DNA of 64,000 bases from Pseudobacter sp051955275 (GCF_051955275.1 NZ_JBQCGW010000319.1:1-64000), one strand, 5' to 3'; positions 55,362 through 63,424 are shown, counted from the stretch's first letter. The notes: generated from the letters alone by a model not told the origin. A program made the numbers and translations.

Positions 55362-56339
55362 TTAATGACCATGACCTGCGTGAGGTGCAGTTGCCGGTGC
55401 ATTAGGTGCAACAGGAGCAGCATTGCGTTTCTTCACGTCTACCACTTCGATATCGAAGATGAGGTTTTCGTTTGGTTTGATGGGGCCGCCCGGTTGAGGG
55501 TTAGCACCATAAGCCAGTACAGATGGGATCAGCATGCGGCCTTTGTCGCCCTTCTTGAAATGAAGGATGGCTTCAGTCATACCGGGGATGGCACCCTGAC
55601 CGGCAGCTTCAAACTCAAAAGGAGTCAGCGGGTGAGGCTGGGTCTGCTTGGTGCTGTCCATGTTTGAATCGAAATATTTTCCTTCAGTAGTGTAGCCAGT
55701 GTATTTTACGGCAACCACATCACCTGTATCGATGGCCTGGCCATTCTGAGTGGAAGTGATCTCGTAATAAACACCATTTACAGTTTTCTGAACGGTGAGG
55801 TTGTTCTTTTTCACGTAAGCATCCAGACCAGCAGCGTCTTTCACTTTCTGACCTTCAGATGCGGCTTTCACGCGTGCTTCTTCTTTCTTCATTTCTGCGT
55901 TACGGTCAACCTGTGCCAGGCTGTCGTTGGTGAACACATCAACTACACGGAAGCAAAGCATGATCTTGTCTTTACGTTTGATGAACGGAGGCAGCTGAGC
56001 GCCTTTTTTCATCAGTGTGTCAGGAGACATAACAACGGTAACGCTGTCGCCCTTACGCAGCAGCCTGAAAACTTCAGCAGGATTGTAAACAGGTCCTACA
56101 GAATCAACGGGTGCGTAGATGGGAAGTTCACCGTAGTTGGTACCGAAAGTGGTGTCAGCTGTTTTCTGAACAACATACACTTTCAGGATGTCGCCTTTCT
56201 TGGCAACGGGAAGATTTTTATCGGCAGTTTCGATCTTGTACAATAAACCTGATTTGGTTTTCTTGAAACTACCGCCGGAGCAGGCTGCAAAGCCGAGAGC
56301 CATGAGCAGGCCACCGAGGAGAATGGTTGTTTTTTTCAT
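55362..56339 (-). CDS. FKBP-type peptidyl-prolyl isomerase lipoprotein
   Basis: About 325-aa exported isomerase. ATG 56339 (MKKTTILLGGLLMALGFAAC) gives a lipoprotein signal; the longer frame from 56426 overlaps the DHH gene. A degenerate N-terminal FKBP-like half (residues about 30-150) precedes a good FKBP domain (residues about 200-300) with VVAVKYTGYTTEGKYFDSNM, GAIPGMTEAILHFKKGDKGR and SVLAYGANPQPGGPIKPNEN. A Pro/Ala and His-rich tail (HAGHGH) follows. It likely helps fold proteins at the cell envelope. It is 32 bp downstream of the DHH phosphoesterase gene. Confidence 0.92.
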   Translation of the reverse strand: MKKTTILLGGLLMALGFAACSGGSFKKTKSGLLYKIETADKNLPVAKKGDILKVYVVQKTADTTFGTNYGELPIYAPVDSVGPVYNPAEVFRLLRKGDSVTVVMSPDTLMKKGAQLPPFIKRKDKIMLCFRVVDVFTNDSLAQVDRNAEMKKEEARVKAASEGQKVKDAAGLDAYVKKNNLTVQKTVNGVYYEITSTQNGQAIDTGDVVAVKYTGYTTEGKYFDSNMDSTKQTQPHPLTPFEFEAAGQGAIPGMTEAILHFKKGDKGRMLIPSVLAYGANPQPGGPIKPNENLIFDIEVVDVKKRNAAPVAPNAPATAPHAGHGH

Positions 56340-56371
56340 GCTGGGAATTATTAATTGCCTTCTTTTATGAT

Positions 56372-57400
56372 TTAATTTGATGATTTGTGTTCTTCCTGGA
56401 GGGATGATGCATTTTCCTGGATGCATTGCATAAAGTAGTCTACCGTATCCTCCAGTGATGCGCTGCTGCGGCCTCCGGCTGCGTTGAAGTGACCGCCCCC
56501 TTCAAAGTATTTGCGGGCGAAGGTGTTCACATCAAAATCCCCTTTGCTGCGGAAGCTCCATTTTCTTTCTTCGTCGCGGTCTATCACAATAGCTGCCAGG
56601 CGTATACCCTGGATGCTGAGCGGATAGTTCACCAGTCCTTCCGTATCGCCGGTTTTGATCTCAAAGCGCAACAGATCCTTTTTAGGAATGGCTATGAGTG
56701 CCGTATTGAATTCATAATAGATCTCCATACGGTGCAGGAGCACATGACCTATAAAGCGCAATTTGTTCTCGAGAAAATTATCATAAATATGCTCATGAAC
56801 TTTGGTATGGTCAAGTCCCTGGTCTTTAAAATCCGCGATCATACGGTGCACCGCTGCGCTGGCTGCGGGGAATCGAAATGAACCGGTGTCCGTCATCACA
56901 CCTGCATAGAGGCATTGTGCGGTTTCTTTGTTCACCAGGTGTTTATACCCAGCTTCCACGATGAAATCGTAGATCATTTCGCTGGTAGAGCTCTTGGAGG
57001 TATCGCTGATACCGTACGCAAATGTGGGCGTATCGGGTTGCGCATGGTGATCGATGAGTATGCGGGTAACATCCAGCGCTTTGATGATCGGCGCCATATG
57101 TTTGGTGCGGAGCAGAATGTTGAAGTCCAGGCAGAACACCCATTCCGCCTCGCGAAGGATACCTTCGGCCTTTTCGCGGGTGAGCTCAAAATCCACCACT
57201 TTATTGCAACCGGGCATCCAGTTGAGCCATTTGGCCCAGTTGGTAGGCGAAACAACAGTGGCCTGGTGACCGAGCTGGGTAAGGAAATGATAAAGCCCCA
57301 GGGCTGAGCCCATGGCATCTGCATCAGGCTTCTGATGCATAGTGATCACCACTTTCCGTGGTGTGTTCAGTAACGGGTATAAATCTTGGATAGGTAGCAT
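56372..57400 (-). CDS. DHH-family phosphoesterase (NrnA-like)
   Basis: 342-aa bimetal phosphoesterase of the DHH/DHHA1 family. Motifs: MHQKPDADAMGSALGL near the start (metal-binding Asp residues), IDHHAQPDTP near residue 117 (the DHH motif), CLYAGVMTDTGSFRFPAASA, and the C-terminal DHHA1 GGGHFNAAGGRSSASL. Members such as NrnA degrade short RNA oligonucleotides and can dephosphorylate 3'-phosphoadenosine-5'-phosphate. It is cytoplasmic (no signal) and upstream of the FKBP gene on the same strand. Confidence 0.9.
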   Translation of the reverse strand: MLPIQDLYPLLNTPRKVVITMHQKPDADAMGSALGLYHFLTQLGHQATVVSPTNWAKWLNWMPGCNKVVDFELTREKAEGILREAEWVFCLDFNILLRTKHMAPIIKALDVTRILIDHHAQPDTPTFAYGISDTSKSSTSEMIYDFIVEAGYKHLVNKETAQCLYAGVMTDTGSFRFPAASAAVHRMIADFKDQGLDHTKVHEHIYDNFLENKLRFIGHVLLHRMEIYYEFNTALIAIPKKDLLRFEIKTGDTEGLVNYPLSIQGIRLAAIVIDRDEERKWSFRSKGDFDVNTFARKYFEGGGHFNAAGGRSSASLEDTVDYFMQCIQENASSLQEEHKSSN

Positions 57401-57520
57401 AAAACGGAGGCAAATTTGCGGAAATAAAGTCCAACGGCCAAAAGGAATATCCTTTTGGCGGGAAGTAACAGCTGATTATACGTCCGGACGAGCCCGCCGG
57501 CCTGCCTGAGTGAGCAGGGA

Positions 57521-58435
57521 TCAGTTGGGAAGCGGCTTGAGTTTATAGCCTTTTTTGCGGAGGAGGTTGATCACTCCTTTTTCACCTCCCAGGTGGCCGG
57601 CGCCCACGGCAAAGAGCACGGAGATCCTGCCTTCCTGGGCAATATTAGGGATATCATGGCTCCAGTTAGCGTTGCGGTTGTACAGGAGCAGGTCCATGTA
57701 TTCGGTCATGCCGGGATCGCTTTTAACGATGAGGGAGTCCATCTGCTGGAGGTCCTGTTTACGGTATACCTCGGCCAGTTTGAGGGTAGTCTTTTTATAG
57801 GTATCGATGCTGTCAATATAGGAGACGAGGTCTTTCGCCTGTTTTTTATAGGGGATGCTATCGAAGATGCTGGCCTGGTAAGCTACGGTTTCGATCCCTT
57901 TGATCTCTTTGTTGAATTTCCTGCCCTCATTCATGATCAGTTCTTCCATGCTTTTCTTTTTGGGGCAGTCCATCAGTCTTTCGGAAATGAGACTGGAAAT
58001 AAAGTACGGCTTGAAACGGGTGATCATGCTCAGGGGCAGCATTGTTTTATTGTCAGAGAAATACTTTTCAATACGGGCATATTCGTCTGGGGTGAGCAGG
58101 TCTTTGAGTTGCTGGTTATCGGACATGCGGGCGTATTTCATGAAGCCCAGGGTTTCTTCCTGGTTGTCCATATCCAGCTCAAAGCAGATGAACTCACTGC
58201 TGGCGATGATCTTTTTGAGGTTTTCGCTCAGGTTGGCGTCTGCTTCGCAGAGGATATGCATGGTACCGTAGAGATAGGAAGGTTTGGCCATCCCATTGCC
58301 GGAGATCTCCCAGAGCAATGTTTTAGCGGTACTGGTGGTGCTGGCATTCGTTTTCTTGGCCGCTGTTTTCGGTGCCTGTGCAAAAGAGAACAGGGACCCG
58401 AGGGTAAACAATACTGCCAGTCCTGATGATTTCAT
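57521..58435 (-). CDS. TraB/GumN-family protein
   Basis: 304-aa exported protein with a signal peptide (residues 1-19, ending SFAQ). The TraB/GumN (erythromycin-esterase-like or Tiki metalloprotease) fold is marked by ISGNGMAKPSYLYGTMHILC (the GxxH motif) and the C-terminal VGAGHLGGEKGVINLLRKKG. A Lys/Thr/Ala linker follows the signal. Related Tiki proteins are metal-dependent proteases; the bacterial role is unknown. Confidence 0.9.
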   Translation of the reverse strand: MKSSGLAVLFTLGSLFSFAQAPKTAAKKTNASTTSTAKTLLWEISGNGMAKPSYLYGTMHILCEADANLSENLKKIIASSEFICFELDMDNQEETLGFMKYARMSDNQQLKDLLTPDEYARIEKYFSDNKTMLPLSMITRFKPYFISSLISERLMDCPKKKSMEELIMNEGRKFNKEIKGIETVAYQASIFDSIPYKKQAKDLVSYIDSIDTYKKTTLKLAEVYRKQDLQQMDSLIVKSDPGMTEYMDLLLYNRNANWSHDIPNIAQEGRISVLFAVGAGHLGGEKGVINLLRKKGYKLKPLPN

Positions 58436-58545
58436 AAACCGTTATTTTACACAAATTACTGAGAAATGCTGGTTGGCGGAAGACCCTGGAGGATTTTAAC
58501 CAACTGCCTGCCCCCTCTCCTGCTTACATAACTTTTTGCGGATTG

Positions 58546-58587
58546 CAAGGGGAAAAAAAGCGCTGATCAGCGTTATTTTTCCCCTTG
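58546..58587. terminator. Long palindromic hairpin, possible terminator
   Basis: AAGGGGAAAAAAAGCGC and its near-complement around a perfect CGCTGATCAGCG core form an extended hairpin. It lies between the divergent 5' regions of the TraB gene and the small gene at 58651, an odd place for a terminator, so it might be a regulatory or relic structure. Confidence 0.5.
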
Positions 58588-58650
58588 TTGCGTATGATGC
58601 CGGCCGTTACTTTGGTCTGACAACCTGATTGATGTATAAAAACAAGTTTA

Positions 58651-58941
58651 ATGATCAGTTCAGAATTTGAATGGCAGGCGCGGATCCGGGGTATCCTGCG
58701 GAGGCAATTGGGAACGGGTAAAGAGGAATCCCTGCCTGTGGCGGAGGAGATCATCGATCTGATCCGGGAGGACAGGTGGACACGGACGCAGCTGGAACAG
58801 TTGCGTGAGCTGGAGGTCCACGAAGCAGAAACGCGCCCGGCCTGGGAGGCAGCGGAGCGGCGGCTTACCAGTCTGGGTTTCCGGCTGGCGGTAGTTCAAT
58901 TACTGGCAGTTTTGCTGGCGGTGTTATTGCTGGCGGAGTAA
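58651..58941 (+). CDS. Small tail-anchored protein, function unknown
   Basis: 96-aa protein with a charged N-terminal helical part (residues 1-68, rich in E, R and W; EFEWQARIRGILRRQLGTGK) and one C-terminal hydrophobic segment (residues about 74-95, LAVVQLLAVLLAVLLLAE). The layout suggests a tail-anchored membrane protein. No family is recognised. Confidence 0.6.
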   Translation: MISSEFEWQARIRGILRRQLGTGKEESLPVAEEIIDLIREDRWTRTQLEQLRELEVHEAETRPAWEAAERRLTSLGFRLAVVQLLAVLLAVLLLAE

Positions 58942-59098
58942 GATTTCAATACTCCTGATGGCTGCAGATGTCCCGGGGAGGCTGGTTTTCCGGTCGTTTT
59001 GGTGGCTTAAAAACGTTAAAACGCGTTGTGGTCCCGGTCCGGGGTTCCCATTTTTAACCGGGAACTATTATATTTGTTACGAACAAAATTGTAACAGT

Positions 59099-59266
59099 AT
59101 GTCTCTGACTTCCAACAACAACAAGAAGAACGACAAAAAGGGCAAGAAAAATAGCAACAGCGTAATTGGTGGATCTGGCAGCAAATTCATCAGCAAACCC
59201 GGAGGTAAAGTAGGTGGTGGCTTCAACAAGAAGGTTACTAAAACCGGCGGCACCAGGGGCAGCTGA
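59099..59266 (+). CDS. Small basic Lys/Asn/Gly-rich protein
   Basis: 55-aa protein of low complexity: SLTSNNNKKNDKKGKKNSNS then a Gly/Lys/Ser part ending KTGGTRGS. The ATG at 59099 is chosen because upstream codons of the longer frame (58958) look noncoding. Similar short basic proteins are common in Chitinophagaceae genomes; their role is unknown, but the composition suits nucleic-acid binding. It lies 29 bp before an acidic small gene. Confidence 0.65.
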   Translation: MSLTSNNNKKNDKKGKKNSNSVIGGSGSKFISKPGGKVGGGFNKKVTKTGGTRGS

Positions 59267-59295
59267 TTAATTAATAAAGACTCCCCCAGATCAAT

Positions 59296-59544
59296 ATGGA
59301 TGATGGATTTGAGATTCCCGTGAGTTACAAAGGGAAGGATTTGTCTTTTCCTGCACAATTGCTGGCGTTCGGTTATACGCACAGGATACTGGTGAATGTG
59401 AATGGCGTGGATATGCAGTTGGAGCCGGATGAAGAGCGGAATTACCGGGCTATTGTGGTGGATCCTGAGCAGGCTGGTGCGGAAAAGCTGGAAGCGGGAT
59501 TGATAGCCGCGATTGTGGAAGTAGTGGAATCAATTGTGAAGTAA
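59296..59544 (+). CDS. Small acidic protein, function unknown
   Basis: 82-aa protein, MDDGFEIPVSYKGKDLSFPA, with a likely beta-hairpin (HRILVNVNGVDMQLEPDEER) and a C-terminal helix (EKLEAGLIAAIVEVVESIVK). No signal or known motif. It follows the basic 55-aa gene by 29 bp and ends 20 bp before a strong terminator, so the two are probably one transcript, a basic-acidic pair. Confidence 0.65.
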   Translation: MDDGFEIPVSYKGKDLSFPAQLLAFGYTHRILVNVNGVDMQLEPDEERNYRAIVVDPEQAGAEKLEAGLIAAIVEVVESIVK

Positions 59545-59564
59545 ATTCAGTTGAGTAAAATTAT

Positions 59565-59597
59565 AACGGGTGTACCGCTGCTGGTGGTACACCCGTT
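59565..59597 (+). terminator. Strong intrinsic terminator
   Basis: AACGGGTGTACC (59565-59576) pairs perfectly with GGTACACCCGTT (59586-59597), followed by TCATTTTCAG. It ends the small-gene transcript. Confidence 0.8.
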
Positions 59598-59801
59598 TCA
59601 TTTTCAGTTTATGTAAGAATTCGGAATGCGGAATGTGAGCATTTATAACATTGGACTGGCGATAACATGTTCTTTCGAGCTATGCCAATGAAAGTTAGTA
59701 AATCACTTTACTATAATTCAGTTGCAGGCTTTGATGGTGAGTTCACCGAACTTTTTTTTGACCCAATGGGTTGAAATATAGGTTGATAATGATAATACCC
59801 A

Positions 59802-59809
59802 TATATTTG
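59802..59809 (+). promoter_or_regulatory. Candidate -7 element of the tRNA-Pro gene
   Basis: TATATTTG matches TAnnTTTG and ends 20 bp before the tRNA 5' end, with transcription expected to begin around 59815. A GTTG lies about 20 bp upstream as a weak -33 element. Confidence 0.5.
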
Positions 59810-59829
59810 CACCCCGATTGATAATCGTT

Positions 59830-59903
59830 CGGGTGGTGGCGCAGCCCGGTAGCGCACTTGCATGGGGTGCAAGGGGTCGCTGGTTCGAATCCAGTCCACC
59901 CGA
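59830..59903 (+). tRNA. tRNA-Pro, anticodon GGG
   Basis: 74-nt cloverleaf: acceptor CGGGTGG pairs with CCACCCG; the D-arm holds GCGCAGCCCGGTAGCGC; anticodon stem CTTGC/GCAAG encloses the loop ATGGGGT, anticodon GGG (proline codons CCC/CCU); the T-arm is CTGGTTCGAATCCAG. The 3' CCA is not encoded (ACA follows). A hairpin terminator (59916-59942) follows. Parts of its 3' end recur downstream, marking it as a likely integration target. Confidence 0.95.
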
Positions 59904-59915
59904 CAAGTTCTAACA

Positions 59916-59942
59916 AAGCCTTGGTTTTTAACCAGGGCTTTT
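59916..59942 (+). terminator. Terminator after tRNA-Pro
   Basis: AAGCCTTGGTT and AACCAGGGCTT form a stem of about 10 bp with one mismatch, followed by TTCT. Related hairpins follow each downstream copy of the tRNA 3' end. Confidence 0.75.
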
Positions 59943-59945
59943 CTA

Positions 59946-60917
59946 TTATTTAAAAGTATAGGTTGTTTTATTTTTCTCACCTGTTTTTTTTAATACTCCT
60001 TCTTCCACTGCCTCCTTTAAATCCCGGCTGGCTGTAGCTTGCGAGATTTCTTTAAAGTGCCTTAGATATTCTTTCCGTGTAAAAGCTTTCTTTCCTGCAA
60101 TTGAACTAAACACCAGCACCCTGTCTGAACTTAGCAATGTTCTATTTTGTTGGGATAATAGCTCTTCCAGGGATTCTAAAATTACCCCTAACATGAATTC
60201 TATAAAAATTGTTGAATTTCCGGATTTGTCAGATTTGCTTAAGGCCTCATAATATTGTTGCTGTCGCTGCTTAACAATAGTTTCAATAGGTAAATACTCA
60301 AAAACCGGATACTGGTGCTTTAAAATTACTGTTTGCCAAAGCCTGCCAATCCGCCCATTACCATCCATGAACGGGTGAATAAATTCCAGTTCATAATGAA
60401 ACACACAACTTTTTATCAATGCCAGATCCCTGGAAGATTTTAGATACCCAAATAAATCATTCATTAAAGGTTTAACCATTTCCCCAGGAGGAGCAATGTG
60501 AGTAATATCACTTCCTTTTACAATCCCCACCGACTTCGTTCTTAGCTTTCCTGATTTATCAATTAACCCCTTCATAAGAAGACTATGAGCATGAAGCAGA
60601 GATTGAATACTGTTGGGATTGAATTCATTTAATTTTTCATAAACTATAATTGCATTTTTAACTTCGAGAATATCTTTTTGCGGACCAAGTACCCTTTTGT
60701 TTTCTACAATTGCTGTTATTTGTTCAATAGATAATGTATTCCCTTCAATTTCCAACGAAGCCTGAATTGTTTTAATTCGGTTTGATTTTCTTAATTCTGC
60801 AGGAGGTTTATGTAAATGTGTCGCATTTATTTCTCCTATTTTTTCGGATATAATAGCTACTAGCTGGAGAATGGCAGAGGTAATATTGTATGGAGGCTGC
60901 ATATTTGATAGCATCAT
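59946..60917 (-). CDS. Fic-family protein with C-terminal winged-helix region
   Basis: 323-aa Fic (filamentation induced by cAMP) enzyme, typically an AMP-transferase. The catalytic motif is complete: HPFMDGNGRIGRLW (HPFx(D/E)GNGRxxR). An N-terminal inhibitory helix of the type ASLEIEGNTLSIEQI (S/TxxxE(G/N)N) is present near residues 52-66, so it is probably auto-inhibited. The last ~70 residues read as a winged helix (FTRKEYLRHFKEISQATASR). Three TTTGATA/TATCAAA half-sites overlap its start. It is cargo of the AT-rich region just behind tRNA-Pro. Confidence 0.9.
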   Translation of the reverse strand: MMLSNMQPPYNITSAILQLVAIISEKIGEINATHLHKPPAELRKSNRIKTIQASLEIEGNTLSIEQITAIVENKRVLGPQKDILEVKNAIIVYEKLNEFNPNSIQSLLHAHSLLMKGLIDKSGKLRTKSVGIVKGSDITHIAPPGEMVKPLMNDLFGYLKSSRDLALIKSCVFHYELEFIHPFMDGNGRIGRLWQTVILKHQYPVFEYLPIETIVKQRQQQYYEALSKSDKSGNSTIFIEFMLGVILESLEELLSQQNRTLLSSDRVLVFSSIAGKKAFTRKEYLRHFKEISQATASRDLKEAVEEGVLKKTGEKNKTTYTFK

Positions 60918-60932
60918 TTGATACTATCAAAT
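60903..60932. promoter_or_regulatory. Three TATCAAAT half-sites at the Fic gene start
   Basis: ATTTGATA at 60903-60910 and 60916-60923, and its complement TATCAAAT at 60925-60932. The last two form a perfect 8-bp palindrome with a 1-bp centre, overlapping the ATG codons at 60912-60917. This is what an operator for self-repression by the winged-helix part of the Fic protein would look like. Confidence 0.5.
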
Positions 60933-60959
60933 ATACATCATTATGCTGATCTATTTAAA

Positions 60960-61069
60960 ATAATCACTGATTATCAATAAGTCAGGAGTAAAAAAGGCTA
61001 GACGATGATCCACCCCTCCCCGAAAACTAAAACCCCTTCAGATCGTTGGATTTGAAGGGTTTTTAGTTT
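60960..61069 (+). repeat. tRNA-tail repeat R1 (degenerate 3' end plus hairpin)
   Basis: Shares AATAAGTCAGGAG and the flanking CACTGATT...CAA with R3 at 63425, followed by AAAAGGCTAGACGATGATCC, CACCCCTCCCCGA and a strong hairpin (61023-61069: AAACTAAAACCCCTTC and GAAGGGTTTTTAGTTT). The layout, T-arm-like GG(T/C)TAGA, acceptor-like CTCCCCGA, then hairpin, parallels the true tRNA-Pro 3' end and its terminator. Confidence 0.6.
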
Positions 61070-61231
61070 AAAGTATTTTCCTTTTGACGCCCATTGTATT
61101 CTATACTAATATGTTGATTCGAGCCAAGGGAACTAAGGCTGACTGAGCAAATGTTGATTGCAAAAAAGAAGAATGTTTTTTGTCTAAAACCATAGCAGCT
61201 AACCTCAAACTTCCTGAAAGTTTCCCTCGTT

Positions 61232-61879
61232 TTAATCAGTAGTCATTTCAGCAAGTTCCTTAATAAGTCTGTCATGTTTTGTCTGCCATAATTCATTTCG
61301 TTCTATCTCTGGCATGTTGTACAATTCAAATACTTTATTAATTCTAAATTTTGAATATTTCATAAACGTATTTGCACTTTCAAGACTGCTATCAAAATGA
61401 GTATGAAACATAAGTCCATAAATTCCAATTGTCACTGCAAATGGAATATTGCCACACTCTTTCTCTAACGTAATTCTTGCACCTTCAATATTCTCTAAAT
61501 CGATAATAACCTTTCCTCCTTCACTGCCTTTTGTTCCAATTGATTTTTTGTTGTCAAAAGGGATCCAATTAAAATCTTCAAGCAAAGTCATTAAGGTCGT
61601 AGTGATTTTAATAACATTGTTATTGTCAGTTTGATTTGCGTATTGAAATAATTTCGGAAAAATTGAAACACCTGTATAGATATTATAATGCAAGCAGAGC
61701 ATTGAATTATCATAAAGAAAGTCCAAATAGAAACTGTCAAAGTCCATAAGCTGTTCAGCAAAAGTGATGTTCAAATTAGTTTTTATAATTGAAGCAATTT
61801 TTTCAAACTTGGAAAATTCACAATCGCTATCAATTATTGCTTCTGTCCAACCTTTTGATGTGTCTATTTGAAATATCAT
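61232..61879 (-). CDS. Uncharacterised acidic protein (215 aa)
   Basis: From ATG 61879 (MIFQIDTSKGWTEAIIDSDC); the frame is open 21 codons further upstream, but those read as a hydrophobic stretch unlike the rest. Unrecognised mixed alpha/beta protein with GGKVIIDLENIEGARITLEK and IPFAVTIGIYGLMFHTHFDS. The composition and size are like immunity proteins of polymorphic toxins, but no toxin is beside it. AT-rich, isolated cargo between R1 and R2. Confidence 0.65.
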   Translation of the reverse strand: MIFQIDTSKGWTEAIIDSDCEFSKFEKIASIIKTNLNITFAEQLMDFDSFYLDFLYDNSMLCLHYNIYTGVSIFPKLFQYANQTDNNNVIKITTTLMTLLEDFNWIPFDNKKSIGTKGSEGGKVIIDLENIEGARITLEKECGNIPFAVTIGIYGLMFHTHFDSSLESANTFMKYSKFRINKVFELYNMPEIERNELWQTKHDRLIKELAEMTTD

Positions 61880-61942
61880 AGTGAAATGATTGTTGTCTAA
61901 ACTTAAAGCAAAGATCAGCAAAAAAAGATGTTTGTAGTCCAC

Positions 61943-62326
61943 ATCACACTCTTCCTAGAAATATAGTTCAGACATCGTATCATCCTAAAACCTATCGCCT
62001 ATAACGGGTATCATTATGAACCATTAATTAGCATTTATTTTATACCGAAACCTTTAAATTTTCTATCAAATCGTCCGAACACTGGTTCGAGATTGACTTG
62101 TCATATTAAGCTCATTTCTTCAATAAATCTAGCTCAATTCCTTAAATAATGAGCTTAATTATGAAATTTGGGGATGTAAAGTGAGCTCAATGTTGGATTT
62201 AGCTTACCCTTGTCAAAAATAAACCTCATGGTCCACTCTATTCATGCATCGAAAAACAGCTTTATTTAATCTCATTTAGTAATGGTATCAAAATCTCCAT
62301 CCAACGAATAAAGACTATCACCAATA
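61943..62326. other. AT-rich gene-free stretch with a 12-bp inverted repeat
   Basis: No open frame of note. The only structure seen is a perfect 12-bp inverted repeat, ATTAAGCTCATT (62105-62116) and AATGAGCTTAAT (62148-62159), with further AGCTCAAT/AGCTTA-like words around it. It could be a recombination or protein-binding site of a former element, or chance in AT-rich DNA. Confidence 0.4.
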
Positions 62327-62430
62327 AACTATTTATTGATTTCCAACAATTCAGAAACGAAAAGATTAGATATCTGTCCTATCCTCCCGACAGTTCTAAC
62401 AAAAGCCTTGGCATATTGCCAAGGCTTTTC
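62327..62430 (+). repeat. tRNA-tail repeat R2 (degenerate 3' end plus hairpin)
   Basis: TATTGATTTCCAACAATTCAG, then AAAAGATTAGATATCTGTCC and CCTCCCGACAGTTCTAACA, the last being 19 bp identical to R3 and close to the tRNA-Pro 3' flank (CACCCGACAAGTTCTAACA). A perfect hairpin follows at 62401-62430 (AAAAGCCTTGGCA / TGCCAAGGCTTTT), like the tRNA terminator. Confidence 0.7.
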
Positions 62431-62497
62431 CTTTTAAAGTTTTTCAAAAAAACAGAATCAGTCATCCCAGTGAATCATTTCTTATTCTTCGAATTTC

Positions 62498-62929
62498 TTA
62501 TTTATTAAAATTCATTGTCCATACTCCCCTCGAGGCCCTAATCGGTACAGGAATTATTCCCAACCAAACAAAGCCGAATTTGATTTTCCACGTCCCTGTT
62601 ACAGTATGTCCATTTTCAGAAAGGTTTCCTGTATAAAATATTGGGCGATGCTTTTTTTTGAGAGTTTTTCTTGTCCCTTTTCTGTCAACAATTAAAGTCA
62701 TAACCGGCATAATTTTTACAAAGTCAACTCTATTCCCTTGTATTTTTCCGTGTATTTCGCCAATTCCTTCTGTCCCACCAGTAGCCAGATCATCTTGAAC
62801 TGTCCCTGTGAATTCGTTGTCATTGAATGTCAAAATTTGAATATCAAAATTAGTATTCAAAAACCCTCGGATCTTATTAATCTCACCGTCTGAGAAACTA
62901 TAGAATCCAGTCCATATCCCAATTTTCAT
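62498..62929 (-). CDS. Uncharacterised beta-rich protein (143 aa)
   Basis: MKIGIWTGFYSFSDGEINKI start, with no signal peptide. Strand-rich sequence (QILTFNDNEFTGTVQDDLAT, RPIFYTGNLSENGHTVTGTW, KIKFGFVWLGIIPVP) recalls lipocalin- or calycin-like barrels. No motif assigns a function. AT-rich cargo between R2 and the recombinase remnant. Confidence 0.6.
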   Translation of the reverse strand: MKIGIWTGFYSFSDGEINKIRGFLNTNFDIQILTFNDNEFTGTVQDDLATGGTEGIGEIHGKIQGNRVDFVKIMPVMTLIVDRKGTRKTLKKKHRPIFYTGNLSENGHTVTGTWKIKFGFVWLGIIPVPIRASRGVWTMNFNK

Positions 62930-63003
62930 ACTAAATTTATTTACTAAAAGTTAATTTATTCTATTACCCTGCCCTATCAATTTCCTAAAATAGTAAAAAG
63001 CAC

Positions 63004-63333
63004 TTATATCCCTAATATGCTTAATGGTAGATCATTGTAAGGACTAATGTTAGAATTATGCCCAACTCTTCCGACTAAACAAGACAAGGCAGCAGAAATG
63101 CTGCCTTGTTTGTTTTTGGGGTCTTCTGAAACCTGCGCCAGCAGGGCAATACATTCAAAGACCGGATTTATCTCAGAGGTCAGAAATGTTCCTATTTTGA
63201 AATTGTAGACAATTCCTTGTGGAAAGATGGTTTTCTGAATTTTCTCTTTTATGGCTACTGGGCTGGAGTAATGAATGCCCAGTAGTGAGGAACTGAATCG
63301 ACACTGGTTTTCTATAAAATTTAATGGGAACAT
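63004..63333 (-). pseudogene. C-terminal remnant of a serine recombinase
   Basis: The frame of 109 codons contains IKEKIQKTIFPQGIVYNFKI, GTFLTSEINPVFECIALLAQ and VSEDPKNKQ, which match the C-terminal end common to large Bacteroidota serine recombinases (IFPEGIVY...T...N.VF). The catalytic N-terminal and most of the middle are missing. From about 63113 down, the frame runs through the tRNA-tail repeat, so the true end was probably there. An AAGGAG lies upstream of the ATG, but there is no reason to think the fragment is functional. Confidence 0.65.
63049..63109 (+). repeat. tRNA-tail repeat R2b (more degenerate)
   Basis: GTTAGAATTATGCCCAACTC, TTCCGACTAAACAAG and the hairpin ACAAGGCAGCA-GAAA-TGCTGCCTTGT followed by TTGTTTTT. 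Order and spacing match the other copies (GTTAGA, CCC, CTCCCGAC, CTAACA, hairpin), but identity is lower. It lies at the 3' end of the recombinase remnant, where an attachment site would be expected. Confidence 0.5.
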
Positions 63334-63424
63334 TTTTGATACAACTCCTTATTTAGCATTCGTCAGCTCGCCTTCTATGTTATTTATCACCTTGCCGATA
63401 CTTCTTATGCCGGATCTACTCTAA

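Noticed and set aside
57476..57520. GC-rich short palindromes (TCCGGA, GCCGGC) before the TraB stop, considered as a third double-hairpin repeat
   Set aside because: They lack the TCGCCTC(T/C)GGCGA and CTCGCG-n4-CGCGAG motifs shared by the other two copies.
57593..58426. Plus-strand frame of 277 aa antisense to the TraB/GumN gene
   Set aside because: Mirror frame of a well-supported gene; low-complexity Phe/Gly/Asp composition and no recognisable domain.
59711..59980. Minus-strand frame across the tRNA (reading GLDSNQRPLAPHASALPGC)
   Set aside because: This is the antisense of the tRNA-Pro gene, a well-known false protein; the tRNA cloverleaf explains the sequence fully.
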